From contig CM073907.1 in assembly GCA_037176705.1 (NCBI GenBank), positions 11,749,001 through 11,813,000 on the forward strand: a stretch of 64,000 nucleotides of DNA, in the 5' to 3' direction. This DNA is from Molossus alvarezi. Taxonomy: Eukaryota > Chordata > Mammalia > Chiroptera > Molossidae. The position numbers were made by a program, and so were the translations under genes. This document shows positions 43,742 to 55,115 of this stretch, in pieces. A model generated the notes under the pieces. The model was not told the DNA's origin. It saw only the letters and a program-made list of their open reading frames with translations, and ran no database searches. Every line of letters starts with the position of its first letter. Within the stretch, counting starts at the first letter, position 1.

Positions 43742-45344
43742 CCAGTTTACAACACACACACACTCTCTCTCTCTTGTAGAAAACAATTGTTAAACAAAAG
43801 CCAAAATGTCAGATGTGCCACGTGAAATTCGATTCGGGAGTCACAAGGTCAAGTTCGCAGCTTTAACTCAACGCCACGAAAGAGCAGTGACCACCGGCTC
43901 CAAGGCGGCCCCTCAGAAGCCCCTCCTGGGGAAGAATGTCCCTGCCTGTCTAGAGACACAGGTCAGCCCCTCGTTCTGGTCAGAGGGGCTCACGTTGCAG
44001 GGCACTGACCTCAGCTGAGGTTGCAAACCATCCTTTCCAGCTGCAGAGTGGAGCGTGCGTGCAAGCGTGTGCGAGTGTGTGCAAAACCCGCTCCTTCTGC
44101 CTGGACCCCGCATGGGAGCCGTGTTCGTGTGCACGATTGACCCCGGTGACGCGCTGACCACAGAACCCATCCAACAAAGGAGCTCATTTACTTTCTGACA
44201 TGGTTAATGTCCTGGTTTAATGACCCTCCTATATCACGCTCAGCACCCTAAATTACAGGGCAGCCCAGGCGGGATTGCAGACTTCGCCCGTCCCTGGAGC
44301 TGCTGCGCTCCCCAGACAGCCGCGGGGGGCCGCTTTCATCACCCCCGTGAGCCGTGACCGCACCTCTCATTAAAGAAATTGTTGGCACCTCCTCCTAACT
44401 CCAGATCACTGTCCCCTAAGATGCTTCAGCCACAGGAAGTAGTGTTCTGGACCTAGCCGAGCACAAAAAGACCAAAAGTGTCCTCTTATGAAGGCAGATT
44501 CTGTGTTTCTTGATTGTGTGTCCAAGATAAAAAAAACAACATCCCATCCCCTTGGCATGCTCTGAAATGTCTGTTTGGAGAGATCATGTTCCACAATGAA
44601 GCTTTGGGATGAAAGTCGTTAGGGCAAGGACTTCCGAAACCGGAGTCCCTAGACCCTGCCCGGCTAAGAGCATCGCCCATCAGACAGGTTTAGCGCCCGG
44701 CAGAAATTCTGCCAGATGATTTAAGAGATTCTTACATCCCTGGCACCCACTGTAAGATCAATGTTCACGTAAAAGGTAAAACCCTCATGCCCAACACCCG
44801 TATTTCAAAGGTTACATCCAAGAAAACGGAGGGTGAGTTACGGGTGAAACTTTCTAAGAAGCATCCTTGGCTTTGATCTGTTGATTCAGGAAGTGAAGAA
44901 GGACCAAGTGAGCAGCTGAGAACGTAAATTGTCTACAGAATGAGATTCCACTTCTCCGAGCGCTGTCACACTCTAAAGCTTAGATGCCGCTTTCTAAATC
45001 AGGGAGATAACGTAATGTACGTTCTGATGAGACAAAATCGACACTGAAAGATTGTAGAAATTAGCATCCATAATGAGAAAAGTAGAGCCCAAAATCCCAT
45101 AATTATGTCAATTCGGTTTGCTAAAAATAGGTCAGGTGGGAAGGAGGGCCCTCTTGAGAGAGAGGACTTGTAGGCAGGTAACTAGGAGGACTGTATTTTC
45201 TGCTTCCAACTTGGCTTCATTATATCCTGAATCCTCAAACTCTTTCCCAGACTCTGGACAGGGGTATTTTGCAACCATAGCTGTGTCTTCCTATGGCATT
45301 CGGATCATCGCTGGTCATAGGATCTGGGCTTTTATCTCGATCCA
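43742..45344. other. No gene recognised; unique sequence
   Basis: Includes a short CA/CT tract (about 43752-43775). Open frames are at most 85 codons. The segments 44175-44240 and 44370-44400 read like complex noncoding sequence. Confidence 0.35.
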
Positions 45345-45480
45345 CCTTTGATGGATTAGTTGCTGAGAGTCCTCCGTTTCCTCATGTGTAAAATGGGAAT
45401 AGCAGTTCTCATTGTACAGAATTACTGTGAGGACTAACTGATGTCACCTGTGGAGGGCACAGAGCAGAGAGAGCCTGGCA
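45345..45480 (+). mobile_element. MIR SINE
   Basis: 'ccgtttcctcatgtgtaaaatg', 'ggaatagcagttctcattg', 'tactgtgaggactaactg' match the 3' half of MIR well. Confidence 0.8.
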
Positions 45481-45919
45481 GAGTGAAGAGTCAACCCAGC
45501 GTCGCTAGTATCAGCATAGCTGTGCCATGGTTTCGCGGACAACACCGTGAAGGTGTTCAAATTAGGAAATTGTGTATTGTTTCTCTCCCTCATTCTCTCT
45601 CTCACTCACACACACGCAGCAGAACTGAATTTAATTATAAGCTATTTAAGCATTAGAATGCCTAATTTCTTTGGGGCTCATAATTGTATAACAATGGTAA
45701 TGACTATAAACTAATAATGATGATCACTCTATGGCGCCAAAGTCAAGCATATGGTGGAATTGACCGGGAACGGGTGCAAGACGCCCCGAGACCTGCACTC
45801 AGCTGTGTTGGCTCTAAGGAAAGCAGGCAGTGGGAAGAGAGAAATAGAAAGACCCCCAAAGGCAAAGGGCAAGGGAGGATCCACTGCGGAGCCTGGGGAG
45901 TCGGGCCCGCCAGCTAACT
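45481..45919. other. No gene recognised; possible 5' extension of the pseudogene
   Basis: A purine-rich stretch at about 45815-45880 precedes the PPP1R14B-derived part. I cannot tell whether it is 5' untranslated sequence of the inserted mRNA or host DNA. Confidence 0.3.
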
Positions 45920-46590
45920 CCAGCCCACAGCCCACAGCCATCTGGCGGGCGGCCCGGAGGTGGCGGCCCCGGCCCCCTACCCGGGGGGTGGCGGCCCAGG
46001 TCCCTGCATCTACGTTTAGAGCCCCCAGTGCTGCAGGTGAGGGCCTGGGCAGCATGGACAAGGGCCCAGTGAGGCGCCAAGGAAGGTCAAGGTCAAGGTC
46101 CAGTGTGACTGCAGAGAGCACAGAAGCACCTCAACTCAACCTGGAGGAGCGGATCCTGGGGCAGCTCCCTCGCCTCTCCAGCTGCCAGGAAGAGGAGACC
46201 CCGGGGCTGGAGATTGATGTGGTCAGTCTCCTGGGCATGAAGAGCCCGGGCTGCCAGGGTCCAGGAGCTGCTGGTGGACCGTGGAGACCACTGGGGCCTC
46301 CATCTCTGGCCTGAGGGACACAATCCGGGGCATGCAGAAGCTGAGCACACCCCAGAAGAAGACAGGGTCCTCAGCCCAGGTGAACGGTGGCTCCCACAGG
46401 ACAATCGCTGCCCCCGACCATGTAGCAACAGCAAAGCCAAAGGGCCTGCAGCCAGGCCTGGCCCATGAGCGGGGCTCCCCTTGCCCTTGCGTAGGGGCCT
46501 CTTCCCTGCCCCGTTTTCCATTTTGGGGTTTATTATTATTATCATCATGATTATTATTATTATTATTAAACTCCTGGGACTTAAAAAACC
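45920..46590 (+). pseudogene. PPP1R14B: Processed pseudogene of PPP1R14B (PHI-1, PP1 inhibitor)
   Basis: PPP1R14B is a small cytoplasmic phosphoprotein that inhibits protein phosphatase 1. Here an intronless copy can be followed from its Gly/Ala/Pro-rich N-terminus (about 45930-46030) through 'GPVRRQG' (about 46064), 'LNLEERILGQL' (about 46137), 'CQEEETPGLEIDV' (about 46183), then in another frame 'VQELLVDRGDHW' (about 46264) and finally 'ISGLRDTIRGMQKLSTPQKK' (about 46302-46361). Segments fall in different frames. A small deletion near 46240, between 'GMKS' and 'VQELLVD', shifts the frame. The conserved stretch after 'VRRQG', which carries the regulatory phosphorylation site in the family, is scrambled. 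The copy continues into a 3' UTR with an ATT-rich run (46529-46568) and 'ttaaactcctgggacttaaaa' as the apparent end. No introns, several frame shifts and a short A-tail make it a dead retrocopy. Confidence 0.9.
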
Positions 46591-47950
46591 AACCAAGGGG
46601 AGAACGTGCAGGTAAGGCACTCCATCCTTGACAATGGCAGAGGCTGAGGGCAAACGGATCCCTCCAGAATGACATCATTATATGAGCTGACCGGCTGGGG
46701 AGACCCAAGCCCTTCCCTCCAGCTGCATCGCAGGGCAACATAGAGGCTTTAATGCAAAACACCCCTCAGCCCCGTGGAACTGCGGTCTGCTGGAGTTGAT
46801 AGCATGTAACACAAAACACATTTGCCATTATTCCTTCCACCTAAATAAATAAATCCCCAGGAGAAGGGGAAACTCACTACAGTATTCAAATGTGGGGATG
46901 TGTCTCCAGGAAGAAAACACACCCGGGGGCTGGCACGGAAGGTCGACAGCCATCAGCCAGTGCCGACGGCTCGAAGAGACCCACCGCACGGGGACGGGGG
47001 AAATGCCCAGGGCGGCGGGCAGTGGAACCAAATGAATCCCTCCAGAATTATATCATTTTCAGCGGATTGAGTCATTGTGGGAAGATTTGGGGGAGCAAGT
47101 CAAACTTGATTACTTAAGGAAGCATTCAGGGCTAAAGTCAACATTTTATAGGTTGTGGGTGAATATTCATAAAACCCACGTGGAGTTTTATATGCCATGT
47201 TTCTTTATGATGGAAGCAACGCCTTCCCTTGGAGACATTAGCAGAGGAGGGAGGCGTCTCGGACTGTTGGGGAGGCTCCTGACCTCGGTGGTGTCACAGA
47301 GAAAAGATACAGGGTGGAGTGTGACCACCCTGAAGGCCAAGGGTTGCAGCAGAGATCATTGTCTATCTGGTGGAGGTGATGCCCCACAGAGGGTCAAAGT
47401 TGTCCATTCTGGGATGGTCGGCTAGATTCTCAATTCCCCTAGCTGGGAAACAGAGCCATGTCCAGCTGCATTGCACCAAAGAGCCTACGCTATTTCTGAC
47501 ATTGACTCTGACGACGTCCTAGCTTAGTGGTGGGGGCTGGAGTCATAGCTTTCCCTGGTAAGAAATTCACAGGTTTAGAAGCATATTTCATGGTTCCTTT
47601 CTCCTCTTTATGTCCTCTATATCTCTATCGCTGTTTTTTACCCCCTAAATCCTCATTGAACCTGAACTCCTAAACCTGTACAAACGCTCAAAAGGGCATG
47701 ATCAAATTGTGCATTTCCATTCATTTCACTGAAAACGCAATCCGGCCCCTGGTCAATTGGGAAAGTAAAATTAAATAAGTTAGGAAACAGAATTTGAACT
47801 TTTCAACGTACAAGGGGGGCATTGATGAAATGAAAATGAAAAGTTTTGCTCTATCTGCTTTTGATTTATCATGAATGTTCAAGATAAAATAATATTCATA
47901 GAGAAACAATTAACAGTGGTTACTCACCTGTAAGGACTTTCCCACCATAA
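46591..47950. other. No gene recognised
   Basis: Unique sequence. A near-duplicate of about 25 bp ('atccctccagaatgacatcat' at about 46658 and 'atccctccagaattatatcat' at about 47035) is present. A 116-codon open frame (47075-47425) is unrecognised. Confidence 0.35.
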
Positions 47951-48279
47951 GTGTCACTTAAGAGAGTGACAGATTCCTAAAAATTTTTAACTTTCTCTTA
48001 TACAAATCTCAGCTTCAAAATAAAATAGAAGGACGGTGTCTGGGGAGGGGAGGGAGAAGGAGAAACATCGGTAACAAAATAAATTAATTAATAAAAAAAT
48101 GAAATAGAAAACAGAACCACAGACTATTAGAAAGTGAAAATAATAAAAATATATGTATTATAAACTATAGAATATAGGTAAAGCAACACTCTGAGGAAAT
48201 TTCATAGCCTTAAGTACTTAAATTAATAGTATATGCACTGAAAGAAATAAGGAAGAGAGCATTAAAATATATTTGAGGA
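47951..48279. other. AT-rich simple sequence, probable old L1 remains
   Basis: A-rich low-complexity text with many 'aataaaaat' blocks; too degraded to name. Confidence 0.35.
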
Positions 48280-48526
48280 GCCCTGGCCAGTTTGGCTCAG
48301 CAGTTAGAGCATGGGCCTGCAGTCCAGAGAGACCCAGGTTTGGTTCCCGCTAAGGGCATGTACCTTGGTTGCAGTTTGTCCCTGGCCCTGGTTGGTCGTG
48401 TGGGTGACAGCCACTCGATGTGTCCCTTTCACATCGATGTTTCTCTCTCTCTCTCTTTCTCTCTCTCCCTCCCACTCTATCTGAACAAAACATGAAAAAA
48501 TATCCTTGAGTGAGGATTTATATATA
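48280..48526 (+). mobile_element. Ves SINE (type A), with TSD
   Basis: 'gccctggccagtttggctca' head, 'ggtttggttcccgctaaggg', 'gacagccactcgatgtgtcc', tail 'aatatccttgagtgaggatt' then (TA)n. Flanking 'aatatatttgagga' (about 48267) and 'atatatttgagga' (about 48523). Confidence 0.94.
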
Positions 48527-48985
48527 TATTTGAGGATATTGCAGGGAGAGAAATAATAAAAATAAAAAAGAGAAAAAAAATGGTAGAACCTCCAAATAAG
48601 TCCAAGAGCTATTTCCTTCCCCCCAGGAAAAGGAATAAACTAAATTGTTATTAAATAATTAACTTGTAATTATTTTTAAAATAATATAAATAATCAGATT
48701 AAAGTGGAACACCACCCCCCCCCCAAAAAAAAATCAAACTATGGAGGACTTTATGCTGAGTTAAATAAGCTAGTCACCAAAGGGCCAATATGCTATAATT
48801 CCATTTATATGAGGAATCTAAAATAGTCCAACTTGAAGCTGAGGGGAGAGGACACATATAAAATTTCAGTTCTGCAAGGTCTACTGTACAACATTGTACC
48901 TAAACATAAAAATACTGTATTGTTCACTTACAAATCTGTCAAGAGGGTAGATCTCCTGTGATGTGTTCTTACCACAATTAAAAAC
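48527..48985 (+). mobile_element. LINE-1 (L1M) 3' end, sense
   Basis: 'tatgctgagttaaataagcta', 'attccatttatatgaggaatc', 'acttacaaatctgtcaag' and 'gttcttaccacaattaaaaac' match the terminal ORF2/3'-UTR region of L1M, ending in an A-rich stretch. A C-run (48714-48724) lies inside. The left boundary is uncertain. Confidence 0.65.
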
Positions 48986-49036
48986 AAAAAAAACTCAGAA
49001 AAAATAAATTATAATATAAGCTAAAAAAAATAACAC

Positions 49037-49197
49037 TCCCTAGCCGGGTGACTCAGTTGGTTGGAACACTGTTCCATACACCAAAAGGCTTTGGGTTCAG
49101 TTCCCAGGCAGGGCACACACCTAGGTTGCAGGTTCAATCCCAAGTCAGGATGCATATGGGAGGCAACCAACTGATGTTTCTCTCTCATATCAACGCT

Positions 49198-49229
<32 letters not shown>

Positions 49230-49294
49230 CCTTCCTCTCTCTCTGTAAATCAATAAAAACATATCCTCAGGTGAGGATTAAAAAAAAAAAAAAC
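49037..49294 (+). mobile_element. Ves SINE (type C)
   Basis: 'tccctagccgggtgactcag' head, 'ttggttggaacactg', 'gggttcagttcccaggcagg', CT-rich body (about 49198-49225), tail 'aatcaataaaaacatatcct' with 'caggtgaggatta' and A-run. Confidence 0.93.
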
Positions 49295-49299
49295 CAAAA

Positions 49300-50100
49300 C
49301 CATTACTATTTAATAATTAATATATAATACAATTAATATGTAATAAATAAATATCCTTGAGTATTTGGGGAAGTCCTTTCTACACAAGACATAATATCCT
49401 GACATAATAAGAGTTCTGAATCTGACCACACAATTCTGTTTAGGAAAAAATTATCATAAGCAGAGTGGAAAATAAATGATAATCTGGGCAGAATTATCTG
49501 TCACAGACAAGGTGGGGAAAGAGTTGATTTCCATAATATGTCATGACCTGTTGAAATTCAACAAGAAAAGACAATTCACAGAGCACTATGCAAAGCTACT
49601 TTTCTGGGAAAGGGTATAAAATGGCTGCCTGACCTTAAACATAATTAAATAAATTGTATATAATTTAAAAGTATATGACGTTTACCTTAACATGAGCAAT
49701 TATAAAAAAATTTTTAAAAGTTTGATTTTGCACAAGATGGTGAAGAAGCAGGACCCTATCTTGCCAGCCACAAAAGGTGCAGCTTCTTGGGAGGTAAATT
49801 CGACACCGTCCACCCTGTGACTTGGTTGACAAGGGATTTCACCCTTCATTATACTCAGAGAGGCATGCAAAGGCACAGGCAGAAGGATATTCATGGCAAC
49901 CGTGTTTGATCTCAACCACCTAAGTGACCATCGCTTGGGGAACTGGTTAGGTGATAACAGACCCAGACGACAGGATGCCACACAATTGTGGAAATAAATG
50001 AGAGGTGACACCATTTTCCTGAAAGACCCAGAAAGCAATGCTAAATGACAAATGGTCCAGAGATTATTACGCAAGGATATGACTTCTATAAAACAAGAGA
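49300..50100 (+). mobile_element. LINE-1 (L1M) 3' region, sense, degraded
   Basis: 'atctgtcacagacaaggtgg', 'agagttgatttccataatatg', 'gaaattcaacaagaaaagac' and 'attcacagagcactatgc' correspond to the L1 C-terminal ORF2 part ('cagacaaagggctaatttcctt... caatgagaaaaagac'). Further on, 'taagtgaccatcgcttggg' 'gaactggttagg' is an old L1 3'-UTR motif. Broken in all frames. Confidence 0.55.
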
Positions 50101-50274
50101 GGAAGCAGGAATCTGGTGCTGAGCCAAGTTGGTGCCTTCCAGGGTCTAGGTTTTATTACTGTGCTTCCTACAACACGCTCCTTATATATCCTACTGTATC
50201 TGCATGAATTATGTAATCATGGGTGTTTTTAAGGAGTGAGGTGTCTCTAGGTAACATCCGTAGTGGTCACACAC

Positions 50275-50465
50275 AGGTTCCGAGGTCAGAGTCCTGGGCT
50301 GGCCCCTTCAGGCTGGCAGCCTTGGGCATCTCAGGTCTCTCTCCATGCCTTTGTTCCCACATCTGTAAAATGGGCTTAATAATCGTATTCACCTTGTAAG
50401 ATTGATGAGAGGATTAAAATAGATGGACAAGCACATCAGTAGAACACGTAAGAGCCGGCCATTAC
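50275..50465 (+). mobile_element. MIR SINE, nearly full length
   Basis: 'ggttccgaggtcagagtcctgg', 'tgcctttgttcccacatctg', 'taaaatgggcttaataatcg' and 'gagaggattaaaatagatgg' follow the MIR consensus in order over about 190 bp. Confidence 0.82.
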
Positions 50466-50474
50466 TACAGTGAA

Positions 50475-50585
50475 GGAATAACCTATAAAATGCGCAGGTA
50501 ATAAAAAGTGCAGGAGGCAAAGCAGCTGGGGCCCCACCCCTTTGGTGTAGAATGTGGCCGGTGACCACACTTTGTGAACTAGGGC
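50475..50585 (+). mobile_element. Possible MER5-type MITE, 3' part
   Basis: 'ggccccacccctttggtg' and 'ggtgaccacactttgtgaac' resemble the MER5A/B 3' half ('ggaccacactttgagaaccactg'). Too degraded for certainty. Confidence 0.4.
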
Positions 50586-51604
50586 ATTGACACCCACACA
50601 AATTGGGCAAGAGGGACTCCTCTGAAGAGGCGAGCCCAGCTGGGAATTCAGGACAGAGGGAGACTCCTTTCGTTGTACAATTTGAACTTTTTCTTCTCTG
50701 GGGATGAATTCTCCTTTTAATTAAAAATAAACAAATCTGGTATGAAGCCAGTCATACACTGGAAACTCTCCCGCTCTGTCTCGGAAGAATTCCAATGCCC
50801 ACAGCCTTTCTCTCTGCCCACTGATCCTTAAGCTATCAATAATCGTCCAGTTTGATGTCATGCCAGTTTCAGGAGTGTTGACAGACCCCAGCTCAAAAGT
50901 CCCTTTATTAGACCTTGTCCTCAGTAAAGCTTGCAAATTGCTCTGATCTTTGCAGACAAAGCCGTCGCTCATTCTCTGAATCCCTGAGCATCCTACACAA
51001 TAACGTAAGAATTGGCGAAAATTACCCGAGATAAAGCGTCCCTTAGAACATCAAAGTCCCTGATTTCCAGGCTGTAGGCTGCAGGTATGCGAAGTCTTGA
51101 CAGGCGAGATGGACGGCGAGATAAAGCAAAAGTGAAACTCTTCAGCGGGTGCACCCCAGTTGGGTTTTGTGCTGGGTTTTCTGCGAGATTAGTGTCACTT
51201 CGAGTGGGGTGAGCACGTCTGGTTTTCCCTTCCAAACCAGGTAGTCAGCAGCAGGTACAATCAGGACAGGAGCACCTTAAACCCTGTGAGGGATGCACGG
51301 CCCTCCTTCTGACCCTTTGTTGACTTCTGACGGGGTCATTTTCTACGTGCTACCTGGATGCTTTGTTTCGCACTTGATTTACGATGGGAGCGTCTTTTCC
51401 CTTAGGACCAGCGCTCTGAGGACCGGTGGCAGCTTTGAAAACAGGCGCTGGCAAACTCACCACTTGATCTGGTCAACAGAAATATCGCACAGCAATGTGG
51501 CTAAGCTGAGGCTTGAACACATCCCCGCATTCACGCACATTGCGTCTGAAATCAGCAATTGGGTTACAAGTTTCAACATCCTCTTCGAGGACAATGTCTT
51601 ACTG
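50586..51604. other. No gene recognised; unique sequence
   Basis: Open frames of 80-122 codons; the one at 51293-51661 runs into the next SINE. No domain recognised. Confidence 0.35.
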
Positions 51605-51860
51605 ATTTTTTTTTTTTATCCTCACCCGAGGACATTTTTTTTTGCATTTATGGTCAGATAGAGCAGGAGGGAGAGGGGGTGGGGAGAGAGAGAGAGAGAA
51701 ACATCGACATGAGAGACACATCGAGTGGTTGCCACCCACATGATCCCAATGGGGGCCGGGGACAAACTGCAACCAAGGTACATGCCCTTAGTGGGAACTG
51801 AACCCGGGACTCTCTGGTCCACGGGCCAATGTTGTAACCGCTGAGCCAAACTGGCCAGGG
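51605..51860 (-). mobile_element. Ves SINE (type A), antisense, inserted in another SINE's A-tail
   Basis: Minus-strand 'gccctggccagtttggctca' head, 'gggttcagttcccactaagg', tail '...aatgtcctcgggtgaggata' and poly-A. Flanked by 'ctgatttttttttt' on both sides (about 51602 and 51861), which is the tail of the type C SINE that follows. Confidence 0.93.
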
Positions 51861-52036
51861 CCTGATTTTTTTTTTAGAGAGACAGAGAGGAAGGGGGAGA
51901 GAGAAACATCGATTTGTTGGTCCACATATATTGACACATTCATTGGTTGATTCTTGTCTGTGCCCTGATCGGGGATCGAACATGCAACCTTGGTGTATGG
52001 GACAATGCTCCAAACAACTGAGCCACTCAGCCAGAA
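51861..52036 (-). mobile_element. Ves SINE (type C), antisense, 3' end displaced by nested SINE
   Basis: Minus-strand 'tgttctggctgagtggctca' head, 'gttgtttggagcattgtccc', 'cataccaccaaggttgc'-like part, body 'gatgtttctctctccccc'. Its A-tail received the type A element at 51605-51860. Confidence 0.88.
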
Positions 52037-52694
52037 CAAGATCACATGACTTTAAAAAAAATGTTTTTTAGTGGTATTTATTACCTACCGTGATTTTTTT
52101 TTATTCGTCCGATCAGAATGATATTAGGACTGTTTACAAGGACATGCACCACCAGCTCTGAGCTGACGATGACTCTTAGATCCAGCTGGACCCTGGAATG
52201 AAGTGAGGGTCCCCGGAAGAGCCCGCCTCACCAGGACAACTGGGCAGTGTTTTCTCGGTGTCGTCCTCATGGCCTCAGTTGACACCTGTGTGGCGCATGG
52301 GACACACTCCAACTTCTTGCCCCCGGGAATCCTAACCTGGACAAGCCACCTTGGTGTGTGCCTTGCCTCGCCCAAGCCACTCCTAGCCGTTGTCCTAGCT
52401 CATTTAAGGCCACTGTCTCAAGGTCATATGGAGTCACTTAAGATGGTTCCATCTACTAAGTGTTCTGAAGGAGCGAAAGTCGCAGGAGCCCGATTCCGGC
52501 AGCTCAGGGAGGCCTGTTGGCATTGTCGCCAAGGGAGGCAGGGAGCAGGCATGAAGATCAGGAAGACAGCTGAGCACGACCTTGTCTCACACCTTCTTAA
52601 AGAGCAGAAGCTCGGACACACCAAAACCCTGTCCAGAAAGAAACCAAGAAGAAAAGAAAAGCTGTTATTTGTCAACAGCTCACAGTCACCAGGC
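52037..52694. other. No gene recognised
   Basis: A 181-codon plus-strand frame (52203-52748) overlaps a minus-strand frame and runs into a MIR fossil; no domain recognised. Confidence 0.35.
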
Positions 52695-52815
52695 CCCTGC
52701 TCTGCACAGGCTGGGGCTAGCTTCCCGTTGTCCAAATGTGGAAACTGAGGCATGGATCAAACAGGCCACACAATGGAGGTTCAAGAGGGGACAGGGGCTT
52801 GGCTCTGTCTGAGCC
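52695..52815 (-). mobile_element. MIR SINE fragment, antisense
   Basis: 'ttgtccaaatgtggaaactg' 'aggcatgg' plus '...aggccacacaatggaggttc' match antisense MIR ('ttttacagatgaggaaactgaggca'). Confidence 0.6.
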
Positions 52816-52935
52816 ACTCACGCCACCCCCGTACCCCCTTTGAGGGGACCATGGATCGGAAAAACCAGCTCCCTAGTTGATAGTCAGTGACATGGTCCTG
52901 ACTTTTCTTTGTTTTTATCTCATGTTGATGGGTAT

Positions 52936-53183
52936 TTTTTTTTTATCCTCACCTGAGGACATTTTTCCATTTTTTGTTCAGATAGAGTGGGAGGGAGAGA
53001 GGAAGAGAGAGAGAGAGCAAAACATCCATGCAAGAGAGACACATCGAGTGGCTGCCTCCCGCACGACCCAACCAGGGCCGGGGACAAACTGCAACCGAGG
53101 TACATGCCCTTAGCGGGAATCGAACCCGGGTCTCTCTGGACCGCAGGCCGACGCTCTAACCGCTGAGCCAAACCGGCCAGGGC
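52936..53183 (-). mobile_element. Ves SINE (type A), antisense, with TSD
   Basis: Near-consensus: minus-strand 'gccctggccggtttggctca' head, 'gggttcgattcccgctaagg', tail '...aatgtcctcaggtgaggata' and poly-A. Flanks 'gttgatgggtatttt' (52924) and 'gttgattggtatttt' (53185). Confidence 0.96.
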
Positions 53184-53289
53184 TGTTGATTGGTATTTTA
53201 AAGAGTAAATACCTCTCCTAACACATGCCTTGAACCAGACAGACCTGTAAACCACACCTGGGACAAACTTGGTAATTAAATAAAAATGA

Positions 53290-53945
53290 TTCTTAAAACA
53301 AGAAACGGTGAAAAATGCATGAATAAAAATGATCGCACTCAGAATGTCACTATCTCACCCTAACTACTTTCTATTCTTGCATACTTCCTTCCATATACGA
53401 ACACAACTGTAATCACAATGTATATGGGCTTTGTCTCCTCTTTCAAAAAACGTTGTATCATTGCCCTGGCAGGTGTGGCTTAGTTGGTCAGGTGTCATCC
53501 TGTGAACCAAAAGGTTGCTGGTTCAACTCCTGGTCCAGGTTTTGGGCTCCATCCCCGGTAGGGGGCGTGCAGGAGGCCAGCCAAATGATGTTGCGATCTC
53601 ACATCGATGTTTCTCTTTTCTCCCTTCCTCTCTCTCTAAAAATCAATAAACTATTTAAAAAATACGGTGTATCATGACTGTTTCCTCTAGTTCTAGTGTT
53701 TACATAATATTTAATTGCTATGCTTGACCTGTCGCCACATATATGATTCTCAACTTTCCCACTGTTATAGTACACACCGTCTTGAACATCTTCACATATG
53801 CAGTATTTTCCTTTGGATTTCTTCAGATAAATTCCCAAGGCGGATCTTAGTCAAACAGCATGGAATATTTTATGGTTCCCAATACTTTCTCAAAAAGATA
53901 GCACTAACCAATTCACAGTGCCAGTTTTATTACAACCTTGCCAAC
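53290..53945 (-). mobile_element. Antisense L1M-like fragment, SINE-interrupted
   Basis: 'tttaattgctatgcttgacc', 'gtcttgaacatcttcacata', 'tttcttcagataaattccca' and 'acaaccttgccaaccc' resemble a common old antisense repeat module ('atttccttaggataaattcct... cacccttgccaaca'). A SINE at 53463-53662 splits it. Family assignment tentative. Confidence 0.5.
53463..53662 (+). mobile_element. Ves SINE (type C/B), with TSD
   Basis: 'gccctggcaggtgtggctta' head, 'gaaccaaaaggttgctggtt', 'cggtagggggcgtgcaggag' and tail 'taaaaatcaataaactat'. Flanked by 'acgttgtatcat' (about 53450) and 'acggtgtatcat' (about 53664). Confidence 0.95.
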
Positions 53946-55049
53946 CCACGTGGGCAAACCTTCCAGCAAATACATACTGAGTTGCATCACCATCAGCCAT
54001 TCAAAATGTTCCGTATTTTCTGAAATGATCGCAGGGGGGAACATTAAAACATCGAATGCACTTGGAAAACAGAAGAGAGAGGATTCTCGTTGTAGATGGT
54101 TAGAATTCAGAAAAACCGAAGGAGGAGGGGAGAACTGGATCCATTTCTCTTTCATCCTTTACTTGGTACCTGAAAAATCTGAAACTCATTTGCCTGAGTC
54201 ACAGTCGGGCCAGTAACAAAGCAGGATGGCCGACACCTGCTGAGGCTTTTGGGAGAAGTCCAGAGCAAACAGGACACCCCACGACTGTCTCCTTCTCAGG
54301 CAAAAACCCCAGAATGAGACTCCCCCTGCCTCTGAGAGAGAAATCCGAACATTTCCCTGTGGTTTCTGGAGACCTGAATCACAACATTCAAAAGCATCCT
54401 GAAAGTCTCTGAGCTCCAACGCAAAACGGGTCTCCCTGTTTCTCCTTCCTCCTGCTTCTGTTTTTAATCAGGACCTTGGAACTCACTAGGTCATTTAAAG
54501 AATGACTTTCAAGTCGTATCTTCGAAGGAAAATGACTCTTTGTCTCAGCCTCTATCTGTCGTTACACCCTCATGCAGCTCTGGGAAATTAGCAACTTGAC
54601 TCTCCTCCCGGCTGTCATTTACAATAACAAGCTCTCTTTGCCATTCACGAAAAAGCACGGCCAGCCTAGCAGCAGGCAGACAGGGGTAAAGAAACATAAT
54701 TAAGTGCATTCAGCAGGTGCCAAGGTCACATTTACCTGCCTGTTCCTCAGAGATGGACCTCGGAGATGATGCTTATTCCCAACGTGCTATTGTGCTTCCT
54801 GAGCAGCACGCACACGCGGGTGGAGTTTGGAAGTGACGGAAAGAGGGGTGCGCTCCTCGATGTGACCTCTGTGTCCCCAGGCTTCCCACACTGTCCCTTT
54901 GCTTCCTACACAGAATCAGCACGTGGTATCCGAGCAACACACAGCCTTCAATGAACCCCACTGCCTGTGTACTGGGGTCTGTTCCCAGAGGCACCTGCAT
55001 CGGTGATTCATGTTCTCTGGCTAAATATGTGTTTTCCAAACCTCCCATG
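53946..55049. other. No gene recognised; unique sequence
   Basis: Open frames under 95 codons. The stretch 54535-54745 is repeat-free and complex (see findings). Confidence 0.35.
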
Positions 55050-55115
55050 AACGCACGCTTCCTGCGTGCCAGGCACTGTCCTACAGCGCTTTCCTGGTGC
55101 TAACGCAGCAAGTCC
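55050..55115 (-). mobile_element. MIR SINE fragment, antisense
   Basis: 'gcttcctgcgtgccaggcactg' and 'tcctacagcgctttcctgg' match antisense MIR 3' end ('gcttactatgtgccaggcactgttctaagcgcttta'). Confidence 0.6.

Noticed and set aside
46093..46762. Minus-strand open frames of 179-186 codons
   Set aside because: They are antisense to the PPP1R14B pseudogene and its 3' UTR and have no recognisable content.
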